This document shows positions 30,280 to 39,735 of a DNA stretch of 64,000 nucleotides, piece by piece. Source of the DNA: Prorocentrum cordatum (Eukaryota; Sar; Dinophyceae; Prorocentrales; Prorocentraceae); the NCBI GenBank assembly GCA_963575745.1, contig CAUYUJ010017773.1, forward strand, positions 62,001 through 126,000, given 5' to 3'. The translations under genes and the position numbers were made by a program. A model generated the notes under the pieces. It worked only from the letters and a program-made list of their open reading frames with translations. It made no database searches and was not told the DNA's origin. Position 1 is the stretch's first letter; every line of letters begins with the position of its first letter.

Positions 30280-32204
30280 TCAACGGACTGTGGAAGGCTC
30301 GCCGGCGAAGCCGCCTTCCTCCTGCTCCAAAGCAATGAGCTCCATAGCAAGTCGCCCATTCTCAGTGTCCTCGGCTGCTATGGCCTCGAGCATGCGCCGG
30401 CCGTCGCTGCGATCACCCTGGTGGGTAACCTTGGCGAGTTCTGCTTTGAAGAGGTCGTGCTGCGCTTTGTCGTCGCATGGCTGGGCCAACCATGCCATGA
30501 GATGGCCTAGGCAAAACCTGCGCCGGCCGTCGTCCAACCTCAGCCGACGGTCCATCTTGCACCTCGTGGAGCCAACCTCGTGCCCTCGCTTGCAGTGTGC
30601 GTTGCACGTCTTGAGCCTCGCAGAAAACTGCAGCTCGCCTCCAGGAACATAGACCGTCCTGTAGTCGCCAGCGACCCTGGACTCGGCGGGGCCGCGACCG
30701 CCGCCCGGCGGGTCAGGCGGCGCGGCTGCTGGCGGGCCAGGCGGCGCGGCTGCTGGCGAGCCAGGCAGCGCGGGTGCTGGCGGAGCCGCCTTCGCCTCTG
30801 GCTTCGGCTGAGCCTTCGCCTTCGCCTTTGGCTTTGGCTTTGGCGATGGAGGCCCAACGTCCGCCTCGCTATCCTCCTGGCTCCTCGCGCTATCCTCGCC
30901 AGCGCCGCTGCCGCTGCTGCCCCCACTCTCGCCGCCGCCCGCGGCGGCCGCCCCGGGCTCGGGTGCTGCAGGCGCTGCCTTCCTCGCCCTCTGCCCCCGC
31001 CGTCCGACGAAGCCAATCACGCTGGCTGACTTCGCCCTGGGGGCCTTCTTCTTGGCCGCGTCCTTCTCGAGGCCGACGAGGCGTGGATCGATATCTTTCT
31101 TTGGAAGTTGGTACTTGCCAGGCCACATCTTCGCTGTCGCACCCTGCCATTTGACGGAGACTCTCAATTCAGACATGGCCAAGCGGCTCCACTCGTGCTC
31201 GCCGACGCTGCAGTGGCAGTCTCGAACGCCCGCTCTCAGAAAGTCCCTGGCCACAGTCCAGACAGATGCAAAGTCGAACTTGCCGCCCGCGCCCTCTGCG
31301 AACCATATGCGCGCCTGGCCGTCGGCGACGGGCCAAGCTCTGCAACGCGCCAAGACAACGACTTGCGGCGCCCAAGCCCTCCGAGCCCGACGCGAGCAGA
31401 CATAGAGGGGCACCCGCAACTCGGGGTTGGAAGACCTCCGCGGGCGCAGCAAGGAGGGCGGCCTCCTGGTCTCCCCCCTCATATCGCCTCCTCCCCCTCC
31501 TCCTCCTCCTCCTCCTCCTCCTCCTCCTCCCCCTCCTCCCCCTCCTCATCCCCCTCCTCCTCCCCCTCCTCCTCCTCCTCCTTTTCCTCCTCCTCCTCAA
31601 CCCGCCCCCAAAATATTTCGGGGGGGGCAACCTTCGTGAGCGGGGGGGGGGGCGGGGCTGAGTGGAGTCCGCCAGACCATACCAGTACGAACTTTCCGAC
31701 GGTGGAGTCCCCGCAAAAGGTCTCCAAGTTTTTTGCTAGTGCCAGGGCGTCCACGTAAATATCGGAGTCCTTGGCATGGCAAAGGCCAGGGTGGCGCTCA
31801 GCGCAACTGAACCTGTGGTAAAACTTACAGCCGGGAACGATGAGGCCTTCATCCAGGGAGACTATGTGGCCAGAGCTATGGCGTCGCGCCTCCCGGCACT
31901 CTGCCCCCCAACTTGCGAACCCCCTGCCATCTGCCGCTTTCGCGAGCACCGCTGGGGAGACTGGCCACTTCCCATCCGAGGGGCTCCAAGACGCATGGCT
32001 GCGGGCCTCGGCAGGGATCGGGGAGGATGGGGGCGCGGCGGCCGAACGACGCCCGCCCCCCCGGACCGCCTCCTCCAAGGCGGCGCGGGCCTCCCGATCC
32101 ATGTTGCGGAACCTCTCCGCGGCGGCTGACCGTGTAGCCGCGGGGTCCTCCTGTCTCATCTGCTTGTGGAGCCGATTGACGGCAGCCACGTCGCACCGGG
32201 CCAT
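30280..32204 (-). CDS. Hypothetical Cys/His-containing protein, two exons
   Basis: Exon 1 starts at the Met at 32204 (MARCDVAAVNRLHKQMRQED), includes ERFRNMDREARAALEEAV, faintly HMG-box-like, then EGLIVPGCKFYHRFSCAERH and SDIYVDALALAKNLETFCGD, ending near FVLVWSG (about 31670). A GGA-rich intron follows (about 31425-31670). Exon 2 resumes ELRVPLYVCSRRARRAWAPQ, then ARIWFAEGAGGKFDFASVWT, RVSVKWQGATAKMWPGKYQL, a Lys/Pro/Ala-rich linker (PKPKPKAKAKAQPKPEAKAA) and a C-terminal Cys/His region (LKTCNAHCKRGHEVGSTRCK, FCLGHLMAWLAQPCDD) before the stop at 30280. The Cys/His spacing could bind zinc. The exact splice sites are not resolved. Family not recognised; the long basic linker suggests a nuclear protein (inference). 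Confidence 0.55.
31490..31610 (+). repeat. TCC tract within the intron of the two-exon gene
   Basis: CTCCTC on plus, hence GGA on the sense strand, matching the intron at 18122-18386. Confidence 0.85.
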
Positions 32205-32529
32205 GTCGGCGTCGCGGCTCCTGCTGGCGGCCGCCGCGGAGGGGGGAATCGAGAGGGCGGAAGTATGGATGAGGGGGCAGCATATAAGAACGATAGACAA
32301 GCGAGGAGGGAATATTATGGGGAGGCAGGGGGGAAGGCAGGGGGGAACATAGGAAGGAAGACATGGAACACAACAACGTTAGCTGGCGTGCTCCCTCAAC
32401 AACGAGCTGTTGCCGTCTATGCATTGCAATTTGATTTCTGCCGCAATATACCAAATGAAATCGCATTCAGTAGCGTCATGAAGGCGAATCAAGGAAACTG
32501 AAAATAAGGAAATCAAGGAATACGGAGAG

Positions 32530-32665
32530 CATAAAGTAAAGTAAAAGGCAGCGACGGGCGGCACGGGCGGCGACGGGCGGCAGTCGCGGCGACGGGCGGC
32601 GAGGGCGACGGGCGGCGCGGGCGGCGACGGCTGGCAGTCGCGGCGACGGAGCGGCGAGACAAGCT
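32530..32665 (+). repeat. GGCGACGGGCGGC minisatellite
   Basis: Two to three degenerate copies of a block of about 60 bp with GGCAGTCGCGGCGACGG. The rest of 32300-33080 shows nothing recognisable. Confidence 0.75.
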
Positions 32666-33083
32666 CGTTCTTGCAACCTCCCAGCGCCTCGCTCTCGCGC
32701 ACAGACCCTGCAATGACCCCGATGAGCGACGCATAACAATACAATACGTATATTACCCCTCCACCAATGGGGCTCTTATGGGGTCCCAGGAGCCCCCCCG
32801 AGAGCATTCCACCAGGCAGGCAGGGGCTTTATTGGGGGCCTGGGGCGCCCTTTGACTCTGATGCTGAGTCGTTTACTCCCTATCCCCCTCATTGTGCCCC
32901 TTCTGCGCATCCCCGCAGCCCTCTCCCTCGCCCATCGTAGCGGCACAATCCCTGATCAAGGCAACTCGCCCAGGCATTAACAATCGGCGGGCTGGCGGAA
33001 AACGCGAAGCAACTGGAGTTCAAAATTAGGAACGCGGACTGAAACAAGAGGGGCGGAGAAGGGAATTTCAATTTCCCGACCCA

Positions 33084-35861
33084 TCATGTCCTCCGGAACT
33101 GGGCCATGGGCAGACCTGCAGCCGCCATGTCCGCCGCGGTGTCCACGAAAGGATCCCGACCGCCAGAAGCCTGGTGAGCCTTCCAGAGGAAAAACACCAT
33201 TGACATCAACTGCATTGTCTCCGCTGCACAACTGCCATAAAATGACGGGTGCGACTGCCTGATTTCCTTCAGCATGCGCTCAATGCCCATGTTTGTGGTT
33301 TTCCAGCGCCGGCGAAGCGTATAGAGTAGATACTGACCATCGGCAGTGTTGTCCGGGCCGAAGTAAGCAGGTCCCAAGCGCTGCATCCACTCGGAAAACC
33401 ACGCGCCTAAGCAGCACGGGTCCTCCGCCATGAAGTCACGCAACAACTCGGCGTCAGCGTCCGACAACTCCTGCCCCGCCTCGGTCTGGGACCCAAGCAT
33501 AAGGAGTCTCCAGTCCCAGATCTGTCGCAAGCACCCTAGTCGAGACCAGACTTGCGAAGATATATGCATGACAGCCTTGACAAAATCGTCCACTACCTCG
33601 AAGTCGTATTCGAAATGGTTTGTGATCATGTCGAACCCCCATTCGGTGTCTGAGCAGTGCATGGGGTGGTCGCGAGGCTGGATCATCATGTACATGCGAT
33701 GGAGGCATCGCTGGAGCTCACCCGAGTCGGATAGTAGCTCATGGAGTCCGTGGCCACTTTCGTCGGCGTGCTGGAGTGTCATGCTCAAGTGCTCCAGCGG
33801 CTCAGTGACAACAACGGCGAGAGCCAAGAGCCTCGCGGTCGATGGGGCAGACATGAAATCTATAGCGTCGGTCGCTTTAAGATTGCACAACTCTCTCCAG
33901 TCCTGCTCGCCCGGCTGGGGAGGAACAGCATTGTCCTGGTCGGCGTCATTCTCAGCGAGCGAACCTGCGGCGGCCAGTGCTCTCTCAACGATGTTGTTCA
34001 TCATCTTCCCAAGTGCTCCTCCTTCGAAAGCAGGGGCGAACGTGTGCCACCGCGACGTCGACGGGGTGCGGGAGGCCATCGGATCGAATATTGCCCTCTC
34101 TAACAGCGGCAGAACAACGGAAACCAGCTTGGCGACGTCGCCCTGACACGGGCAGGTGCCACCTGGACAGTAATGCGCCAATGTCGGGGACCGCCAATCT
34201 CCATTCAGTATCTTCAGAAGACTTTCCGCCAGCTGCGACAAGTCCTTCTCTTTCTGCGTATCCACCAAATCGTCCCTGCTTCGTGTACGTCTGTGTCGTA
34301 GCAAGGTGGCCTCCAATATTCGTCGGCTGTGCTGCGCGTGCTCTGCCGGAGGCCGCGTGCGTCTGAAAAGCATTGTCCGAAAATCCTGTTCCAGCACCTT
34401 TACCAAACCAGCGCGTATGACGTCGTACTTCTTAACGTTCGCCATGGTGAAGCATACGTTGTACATTTTTGAAACCAAGCGTTCGGCACCAAATCCAGCG
34501 TTTTGAATTCGGTTCAGAATGTGGCCATAGCAAGGCCAATCCAATAAAACAACGAGTACGCCTTCTCCACTCTCGAGCGTGCGGCGGTTATGGGCTTCGG
34601 CCCGGGCTGCCCACAAATGCTTGACCAGGTTATTCGACGGGTGTTGGTCCGCGCACATGGGGACCACTATCACTTTCATATTGGAACTCGCGTGATGCCG
34701 CATCAGCTCCTCCAGATCTGCCCAAGAAAACGACCCCCTCGAAGAATCCTCCAACGCCTGCGCGATCTCTGAACTGGTGCTGCCACGGAGGAAACGAGGC
34801 TCCACAATGAGCTTCTCGCGGTTCAAATGCCTGGCGGCATAGCCGTCGCCTAGAGACTCAAAAGAACACCAAGTAACATATGTCTCCATGCCGAAAGTCT
34901 GGAGGATGCCTGCTTTCTTATGTCTGCTCATGCCCATCCTGACGCACTCTTCAAAGGGTTTGAGTTTCCATTCGCCGTCCTGGTGCCGCCAGATTCTGCA
35001 GATGGGCCGCAGCAGAGAAGCCAGCTGACCGAAGCCGAGCTTCTGAGGGGTCTCGTCCCATGCCACTGCCAGCCAAAGCCACGGGCACTCCACGCCCGTC
35101 TTCAGCCCGAACTTCATGGCGTGGACGCGGTCGTCCTGGTTGGAACGCGCAGCCGCCGTGACCGCGCCCGCCGCATCCAACTGCCTGGTCGTCTGCCGCT
35201 GCCTGGTGGTGCACGACAACCGCGTGAAGGCGAGGGTCAGCGCGTACGAGGCTGTCCACGATTTCCTCGTCAGGCCCTTGCAGCGCGCATCATCAGCGGC
35301 GCCTTGGCCCGCGCGGCGCGCCCTGGCCTGATGCTGGCGAGAAGCATGGGCAGCCATGAAGAGGCCAGCTGTCTTCGCCCTGGCGTTCAAATGCTTGACC
35401 ATGGACGCGTGCACTTCTTGCCCCTTCCTCAAGGCAGCGCCCGCCCGAGCAACCGACCGACACAAATTGCCGAAGGCCCTGGAGGTGCCCCGATCGGTCT
35501 GCGGCTGGGCTAAATTCCGCCGACGACCACGACGGGCGAGGCGACCAACAGCATGGCTGGACTGAGGTGGCTGCTCCTCAGCGTCTCCCCCGGCAACGCC
35601 GTCGCCATCGCCGATGATCGCCTCATCTGGCAGCGCTGACGACAAGCCGGCGAGACTGATTCTCGTGCGCTTGGCAGGCCGCTCCGGGGCCGCCGAAGCC
35701 TCCGCCGGCGGCTCGCCCGCCGCGCGGGCGCTCTCCAGATCCGACTCGTCATCGCCTAAACCATCGAGACAGATCGGGCGCTCGCCCGCAACGCCGGTGC
35801 TCTCCAGATCCGACCCGTCATCACCTAAACCATCGAGACAGATCGGGCGCCTGGCGCCCAT
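33084..35861 (-). CDS. Large hypothetical protein, 925 residues, possibly transposase-like
   Basis: A single open frame from MGARRPICLDGLGDDG to PMAQFRRT. The N-terminus has a tandem duplication of RPICLDGLGDDxSDLES, then AKRTRISLAGL and a basic, Arg-rich linker. The core reads PWLWLAVAWDETPQKLGFGQ, METYVTWCSFESLGDGYAAR, MKVIVVPMCADQHPSNNLVK, LLDWPCYGHILNRIQNAGF and, toward the C-terminus, MGIERMLKEIRQSHPSFYG. Acidic residues in a probable beta-strand (AWDET), then CADQHPSNN, then a helical C-terminal half are compatible with an RNase H-fold transposase, but I cannot place a firm DDE/D triad. Unlike its neighbours it has no intron in the frame, which would fit a domesticated or mobile gene. 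Upstream is a long TCC tract; downstream is unique sequence. Confidence 0.6.
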   Translation of the reverse strand: MGARRPICLDGLGDDGSDLESTGVAGERPICLDGLGDDESDLESARAAGEPPAEASAAPERPAKRTRISLAGLSSALPDEAIIGDGDGVAGGDAEEQPPQSSHAVGRLARRGRRRNLAQPQTDRGTSRAFGNLCRSVARAGAALRKGQEVHASMVKHLNARAKTAGLFMAAHASRQHQARARRAGQGAADDARCKGLTRKSWTASYALTLAFTRLSCTTRQRQTTRQLDAAGAVTAAARSNQDDRVHAMKFGLKTGVECPWLWLAVAWDETPQKLGFGQLASLLRPICRIWRHQDGEWKLKPFEECVRMGMSRHKKAGILQTFGMETYVTWCSFESLGDGYAARHLNREKLIVEPRFLRGSTSSEIAQALEDSSRGSFSWADLEELMRHHASSNMKVIVVPMCADQHPSNNLVKHLWAARAEAHNRRTLESGEGVLVVLLDWPCYGHILNRIQNAGFGAERLVSKMYNVCFTMANVKKYDVIRAGLVKVLEQDFRTMLFRRTRPPAEHAQHSRRILEATLLRHRRTRSRDDLVDTQKEKDLSQLAESLLKILNGDWRSPTLAHYCPGGTCPCQGDVAKLVSVVLPLLERAIFDPMASRTPSTSRWHTFAPAFEGGALGKMMNNIVERALAAAGSLAENDADQDNAVPPQPGEQDWRELCNLKATDAIDFMSAPSTARLLALAVVVTEPLEHLSMTLQHADESGHGLHELLSDSGELQRCLHRMYMMIQPRDHPMHCSDTEWGFDMITNHFEYDFEVVDDFVKAVMHISSQVWSRLGCLRQIWDWRLLMLGSQTEAGQELSDADAELLRDFMAEDPCCLGAWFSEWMQRLGPAYFGPDNTADGQYLLYTLRRRWKTTNMGIERMLKEIRQSHPSFYGSCAAETMQLMSMVFFLWKAHQASGGRDPFVDTAADMAAAGLPMAQFRRT

Positions 35862-35957
35862 TCAATGAAGGCGCTCGGGGGCACTTGGGCCAATGGGGGG
35901 CCATGGGGCCATGCATGGGCCACGGTCCATGGGATGGGCTGGGCCTGGACTTCCCCG

Positions 35958-36115
35958 CTCCTCCTCCTCCTCCTCCTCCTCCTCCTCCTCCTCCTCCTCC
36001 TCCTCCTCCTCCTCCTCCCCTTCTCTTCCTCCACCTTCTCCCCCTCCTATCCTCCTATCCTCCTCCTCCTCCTCCTCCTCCTCCTCCTCCTCCTCCTCCT
36101 CCTCCTCCTCCTCCC
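35958..36115 (+). repeat. TCC tract upstream of the 925-residue gene
   Basis: Two uninterrupted CTCCTC blocks separated by CCTTCTCTTCCTCCACC. GGA is on the gene's sense strand. Confidence 0.9.
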
Positions 36116-36317
36116 CCACCCTTCACAATCGAGACCCAGAGTTCGACTCCCCCTGGGGCGCCCTGGTCGCCGCGGCCAGATCCGCTCGGAATCCAGATCA
36201 GTGCGGATCAGAACGCGCCCCATCTGTCGAGGCCCCCTGATTCCCCTCGACGTCGCCCCTCTCCCTCGGTGAGCGACTCCCCCGAACAGGGAGGGGCCAG
36301 ACCCCTGGCACGCCGCC

Positions 36318-36411
36318 GCCGTGAAAGACGACGACTGCGACGACGACGATGACACGATGACGAAGACGACGAAAAAGACGACGACGACGACGACGACGCC
36401 GACGACGACGC

Positions 36412-36454
<43 letters not shown>

Positions 36455-36466
36455 AACGACGATCGG
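36318..36466 (+). repeat. (GAC)n microsatellite
   Basis: GACGACGAC runs; Asp/Thr-rich frames are compositional. GGGATGCCGAGGGA(A/G)TCTCAGGAGG is duplicated just after it. Confidence 0.9.
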
Positions 36467-36774
36467 AAGGGATGCCGAGGGAGTCTCAGGAGGATCGGAA
36501 GGGATGCCGAGGGAATCTCAGGAGGATGGAGGGAGAGGGGAAGGAGGAGGACGACGAGGCGCAAGCGAAGAATTTCAACTCCACGCGAGGCCCGTGGCTC
36601 CATACTGCCGCCGAATTATTAATTGTGCACGCTGCGGCCCACGCTCGCCCTCCCCAGCCTCGTTTCCCCCGCCATTTCCTTCCTCTCGCCCTGTCCTCTA
36701 CCTACTGCCTGCCCCCGCGTTCCACTCACAGCGTCAGCTCAATCGACGCTCCACGGCCTGTCGGGCCCACCTGG

Positions 36775-37196
36775 GCCAGGAATCCGAAGACCCCCCCCAA
36801 AAAAAAAAACAATCGGGTGGCCTGCAGATACCTGCCCAGCTCGGCCCAATATGCCCTATGGCGCTGGATCATCGACACCCCCTTGACGAGCACCACACTG
36901 TTCCAGATCTCAATGGGGTTGCTGAGGGAATTCATCTTAATCTTCGCTTTGGGGGCGTCGCGCTCGAGGTCTTTCACTGCCTGATGGCGGGCCCAGCTTG
37001 GCCGTTACTAAGGACCCCTCCCCCCGCCCCACACACGCCCACACACACGCGCACATGAAGTTCGGGCGGCCTTCAAATAACCGCCGAGCTGGGCCCAGAA
37101 CGACCTGGGCTGCCGGAGCGCCCACGCACCCACCGTCAATCTGCTCCAACTGGCCACGGCCAGCTCGACGGACGAGATCACGGCCCACTCGTCCAT
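36775..37196 (-). CDS. Two similar exon-like segments, unknown protein
   Basis: The distal segment (about 36798-36990) reads ARHQAVKDLERDAPKAKIKM, NPIEIWNSVVLVKG and AYWAELGRYLQATR. The proximal one (Met at 37196) reads MDEWAVISSVELAVASWSRL and SFWAQLGGYLKAAR. The shared pattern W-A-(E/Q)-L-G-x-Y-L-(Q/K)-A indicates an internal duplication. Between them is CACACG repeat sequence. No family recognised and no complete frame. Confidence 0.35.
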
Positions 37197-37555
37197 TGCA
37201 CGCGGCCGTTGGATAAAGACGGAAGCTAAACAGGCAAAAACGCGCCGTTGCTCAAGATGCCCCTCCTCCCGCCCACCGCCCCCCCCTTCGGCGGCCCGCG
37301 CCGCCCGTTTTACCGGGGGGAGTGGTGGGGGTGGCGGAAGGGGCAGCGCGAGCAACGGCGCGTTTGCCCCCCTCTCGGTCAGCTCTCACCTCGAGCCGAG
37401 GGCGAGGATGACGGAGAGAGTGAGAGAAACAGAGGGAGCAAACAACGACCACGACGACAACTGCTGACGACGGGGAGGGTGAGCCAAAGAAAGCGAGAGT
37501 GGGAGAGGAAAACAAACCCGCCTGCCGCCATTGCGGCCACCTCGCGCCTAAGAAT

Positions 37556-37560
37556 ATCTC

Positions 37561-37594
<34 letters not shown>

Positions 37595-37612
37595 ACTCAC
37601 TCTCTCTTTAGA
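37556..37612. repeat. (CT)n microsatellite
   Basis: CTCTCTTTCTCTCT run of about 55 bases. Confidence 0.9.
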
Positions 37613-37734
37613 CTCCTTTACAAGTTACTCAGGAATCGCGCTCTCGCTGAAGACTTCCTTATATGTCGCTCAGCGCCGCAGGGTCGAGACTTCTCGGTTT
37701 GGATCGTACTCATGGTAGGTTTACGCTATTTGTA

Positions 37735-37905
37735 TTCTTGGTATTCATGGTTTACATTCCATTCTTGGTATTCATGGTTTCGTGGTTTACATTCTTGGTA
37801 TTCATGGTTTCGTGGTTTGCATTCTTGGCATTCATGGTTTTGCATTCTTAGCATTCATGGTCGGGCCTCCGCCTCATGGGACCTTGGGACTGGGCAGGCG
37901 TTAGA
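37735..37905 (-). repeat. Minisatellite, inverted copy of 15655-15800
   Basis: GTATTCTTGGTATTCATGGT units, followed by CATGGGACCTTGGGACTGGG, the reverse complement of the leader at the first locus. Confidence 0.85.
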
Positions 37906-37921
37906 ACATTACTGCCCTGAA

Positions 37922-38230
37922 ATAAAATGCACGCGCTGCCACGCCAGCTGGCGGAACACGTGCAGAAGAAACTCAGAGGACGGAGAACAAACTGCCTTAA
38001 CACAAAATGCACGCGCTGTCACGCCGGGCGGTGGAGCACTTGCAGGAAGATCGAAGAAAGACGGACGAAGGAGGAGCACAGCCGTGCTATAAAATGCACG
38101 CGCTGACACGCCAACTGGCGGAGCATGTGCAGGACGAAGGAGCGGTAACGGAGCACGGAGAGAGAGCCGCCTTGAAACGGCATGCACGCGCTGTCACGCC
38201 GGCTGGCGGAGCACGTGCAGGCGGGACGAG
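37922..38230 (+). repeat. 80-88-bp repeat, four copies
   Basis: ATGCACGCGCTG(C/T)CACGCC starts at 37928, 38007, 38094 and 38182. Each unit continues with (A/G)GC(T)GGCGGA(A/G)CACGTGCAG. CACG at the start and CGTG at the end can pair. Spacing varies (79, 87, 88), so a protein reading (MHALTRQLAEHVQ) is not kept in frame. Confidence 0.8.
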
Positions 38231-38582
38231 GAAAGACAAACAGGAGGCAGAAAGACATATGGAAGAAACAAGAACTCTCTTGAGCCGTCTCGGGTCCTGC
38301 TTGGACGTGCCCAAACCGTTTTCGTGTTGTCTCCTCACGCTGTGATAGCTTACCAACCATGTTGGGGCATCTTGGGGCCCAGGTCTCTTTCGAAGTCTCT
38401 CGGAGCCCAATTGGAGCCTCTTCGGAGTCTCCTGGAGGTTTCCCGGAGTCCTCCTGGGGTCTCTTGGGAGCCTCTTTGTGTTTTCTTTTGGGCCTCCCAA
38501 GGGCCTCTTTCGGCCTGCCCTGTTGGGCACCTATAGGCGGCGTCGGGGGTCATTTTTGGAGGGCGCGCCGCTGGATCCCCCA

Positions 38583-38790
38583 AAGGGGGGGGGGGGGGGG
38601 TCGGACCCCCCCCCCCCTTTTGCCCGAGCCGTCGTCGGCGAACCCCCCCTTCCCCCCCCCTTGCCCGCCGTCGTCGGCGAACCCCCCCCCCCCCCCCCCC
38701 CTTGCCCGAGCCGTCGTCGGCGAACCCCCCCCCCCCCTCCCTCCTTTCCCGAACCGTCGTCGGCGACCCCCCCCCCCCCCTTTCCCCGGC
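38583..38790 (+). repeat. G16 and long C homopolymers with GCCGTCGTCGGCGAAC repeats
   Basis: G16 at about 38585-38600, then four copies of GCCGTCGTCGGCGA(A)C separated by C tracts of 8 to about 20. Each unit contains the GCCG / CGGC hairpin. It sits at the border of the telomeric block, where assembly is hard. Confidence 0.85.
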
Positions 38791-38839
38791 TCGCGCCCCG
38801 GCTCCGGAACCCCATCCCTACCACCCCCGCCCCGACCCC

Positions 38840-39119
38840 CCCGAACCCCTAACCTCTAACCCAAACCCTGAACCCTAATCCTTAATCCCTAACCCGAAGC
38901 CTAAACCCTAACCGTAGACCTAACCCTGACCCCAAACCCTAACACTAAGCCTAGCCCTAACCTAAGCTCTAAACCTGAACCCTTAACCCTAGCCCTCAAC
39001 CCTAATCCCTAACCTCAACCCTACCCCTCACCCTAAACCCTAAACCCTAACCCTAACCCTAAACCCTAACCTCAACCCCAACCCTGACCCTAAACCCTAA
39101 ACCCTAGCCCTAAACTCTA

Positions 39120-39152
<33 letters not shown>

Positions 39153-39469
39153 ACCCTAACCCCCAAAACCCTACACCCTAAACCCTGACCCTAAACCCTA
39201 ACCCTCACCCTAACCCCTACACCCTAATCCTTAACCCTAACCCTAACCCTAAACTCTAGCCCTAACCCTAACCCTAAACCTTAACCGTAACCCTAAACCC
39301 TATGACCTAACCCTAAACCTTAACCCTAACCCTAAACCCTGAACCCTAAACCTTAACCCTAAACCCGAACCCGAACCCTAACCCTGAACCCTCACCCTAA
39401 CCCTAAACCTTAACCCTCAACACAAACCATACCCCTAACCCTTAACCCCAACCCTAACCCTAAACCCTA

Positions 39470-39519
<50 letters not shown>

Positions 39520-39573
39520 TAACCCTAACCGTAACCCTAAACCCTAGCCCTAGCCCTAACCCTAAACCCTAAA
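38840..39573 (+). repeat. Degenerate interstitial telomeric array
   Basis: About 730 bases of CCCTAA and CCCTAAA with frequent single-base changes (CCTGAC, CCTAGC, ACCGTAAC). Orientation (C-rich strand on plus) is that of a left chromosome end, but gene-bearing DNA continues to its left. Confidence 0.95.
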
Positions 39574-39735
39574 CTGCAAGCCACGGGCGGTGCATCGTCA
39601 GAAGCCCGTGGCGTCTGGCCGAGCGCTCAGCGAGCCTGCCCATTCCACGTACGTGGCACCGACGAAGCGGCGATAGCCGCTGAGGAGGAATTCGCACGCC
39701 GCGCGGTGCATCCCCGTGGTGTTCTCCTAAGAAAA
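39574..39735 (+). other. Conserved hairpin-rich leader of the subtelomeric unit
   Basis: GCCACGGGC and GCCCGTGGC form a 9-bp stem around a 14-nt loop. GCGGC, GATA, GCCGC follows, then TGAGGAGGAATTCGCACG. Closely similar leaders start at 41355 and 43333; a diverged one near 49819 keeps the CCACGGGC/GCCCGTGG stem. This may be a structured RNA or DNA element; no known RNA family is recognised. Confidence 0.55.

Noticed and set aside
39650-39720. Hammerhead ribozyme-like core (CTGAGGAG) in the subtelomeric leader
   Set aside because: A CTGANGA match is present, but no stem II followed by GAAA and no paired cleavage stem could be placed on either strand.
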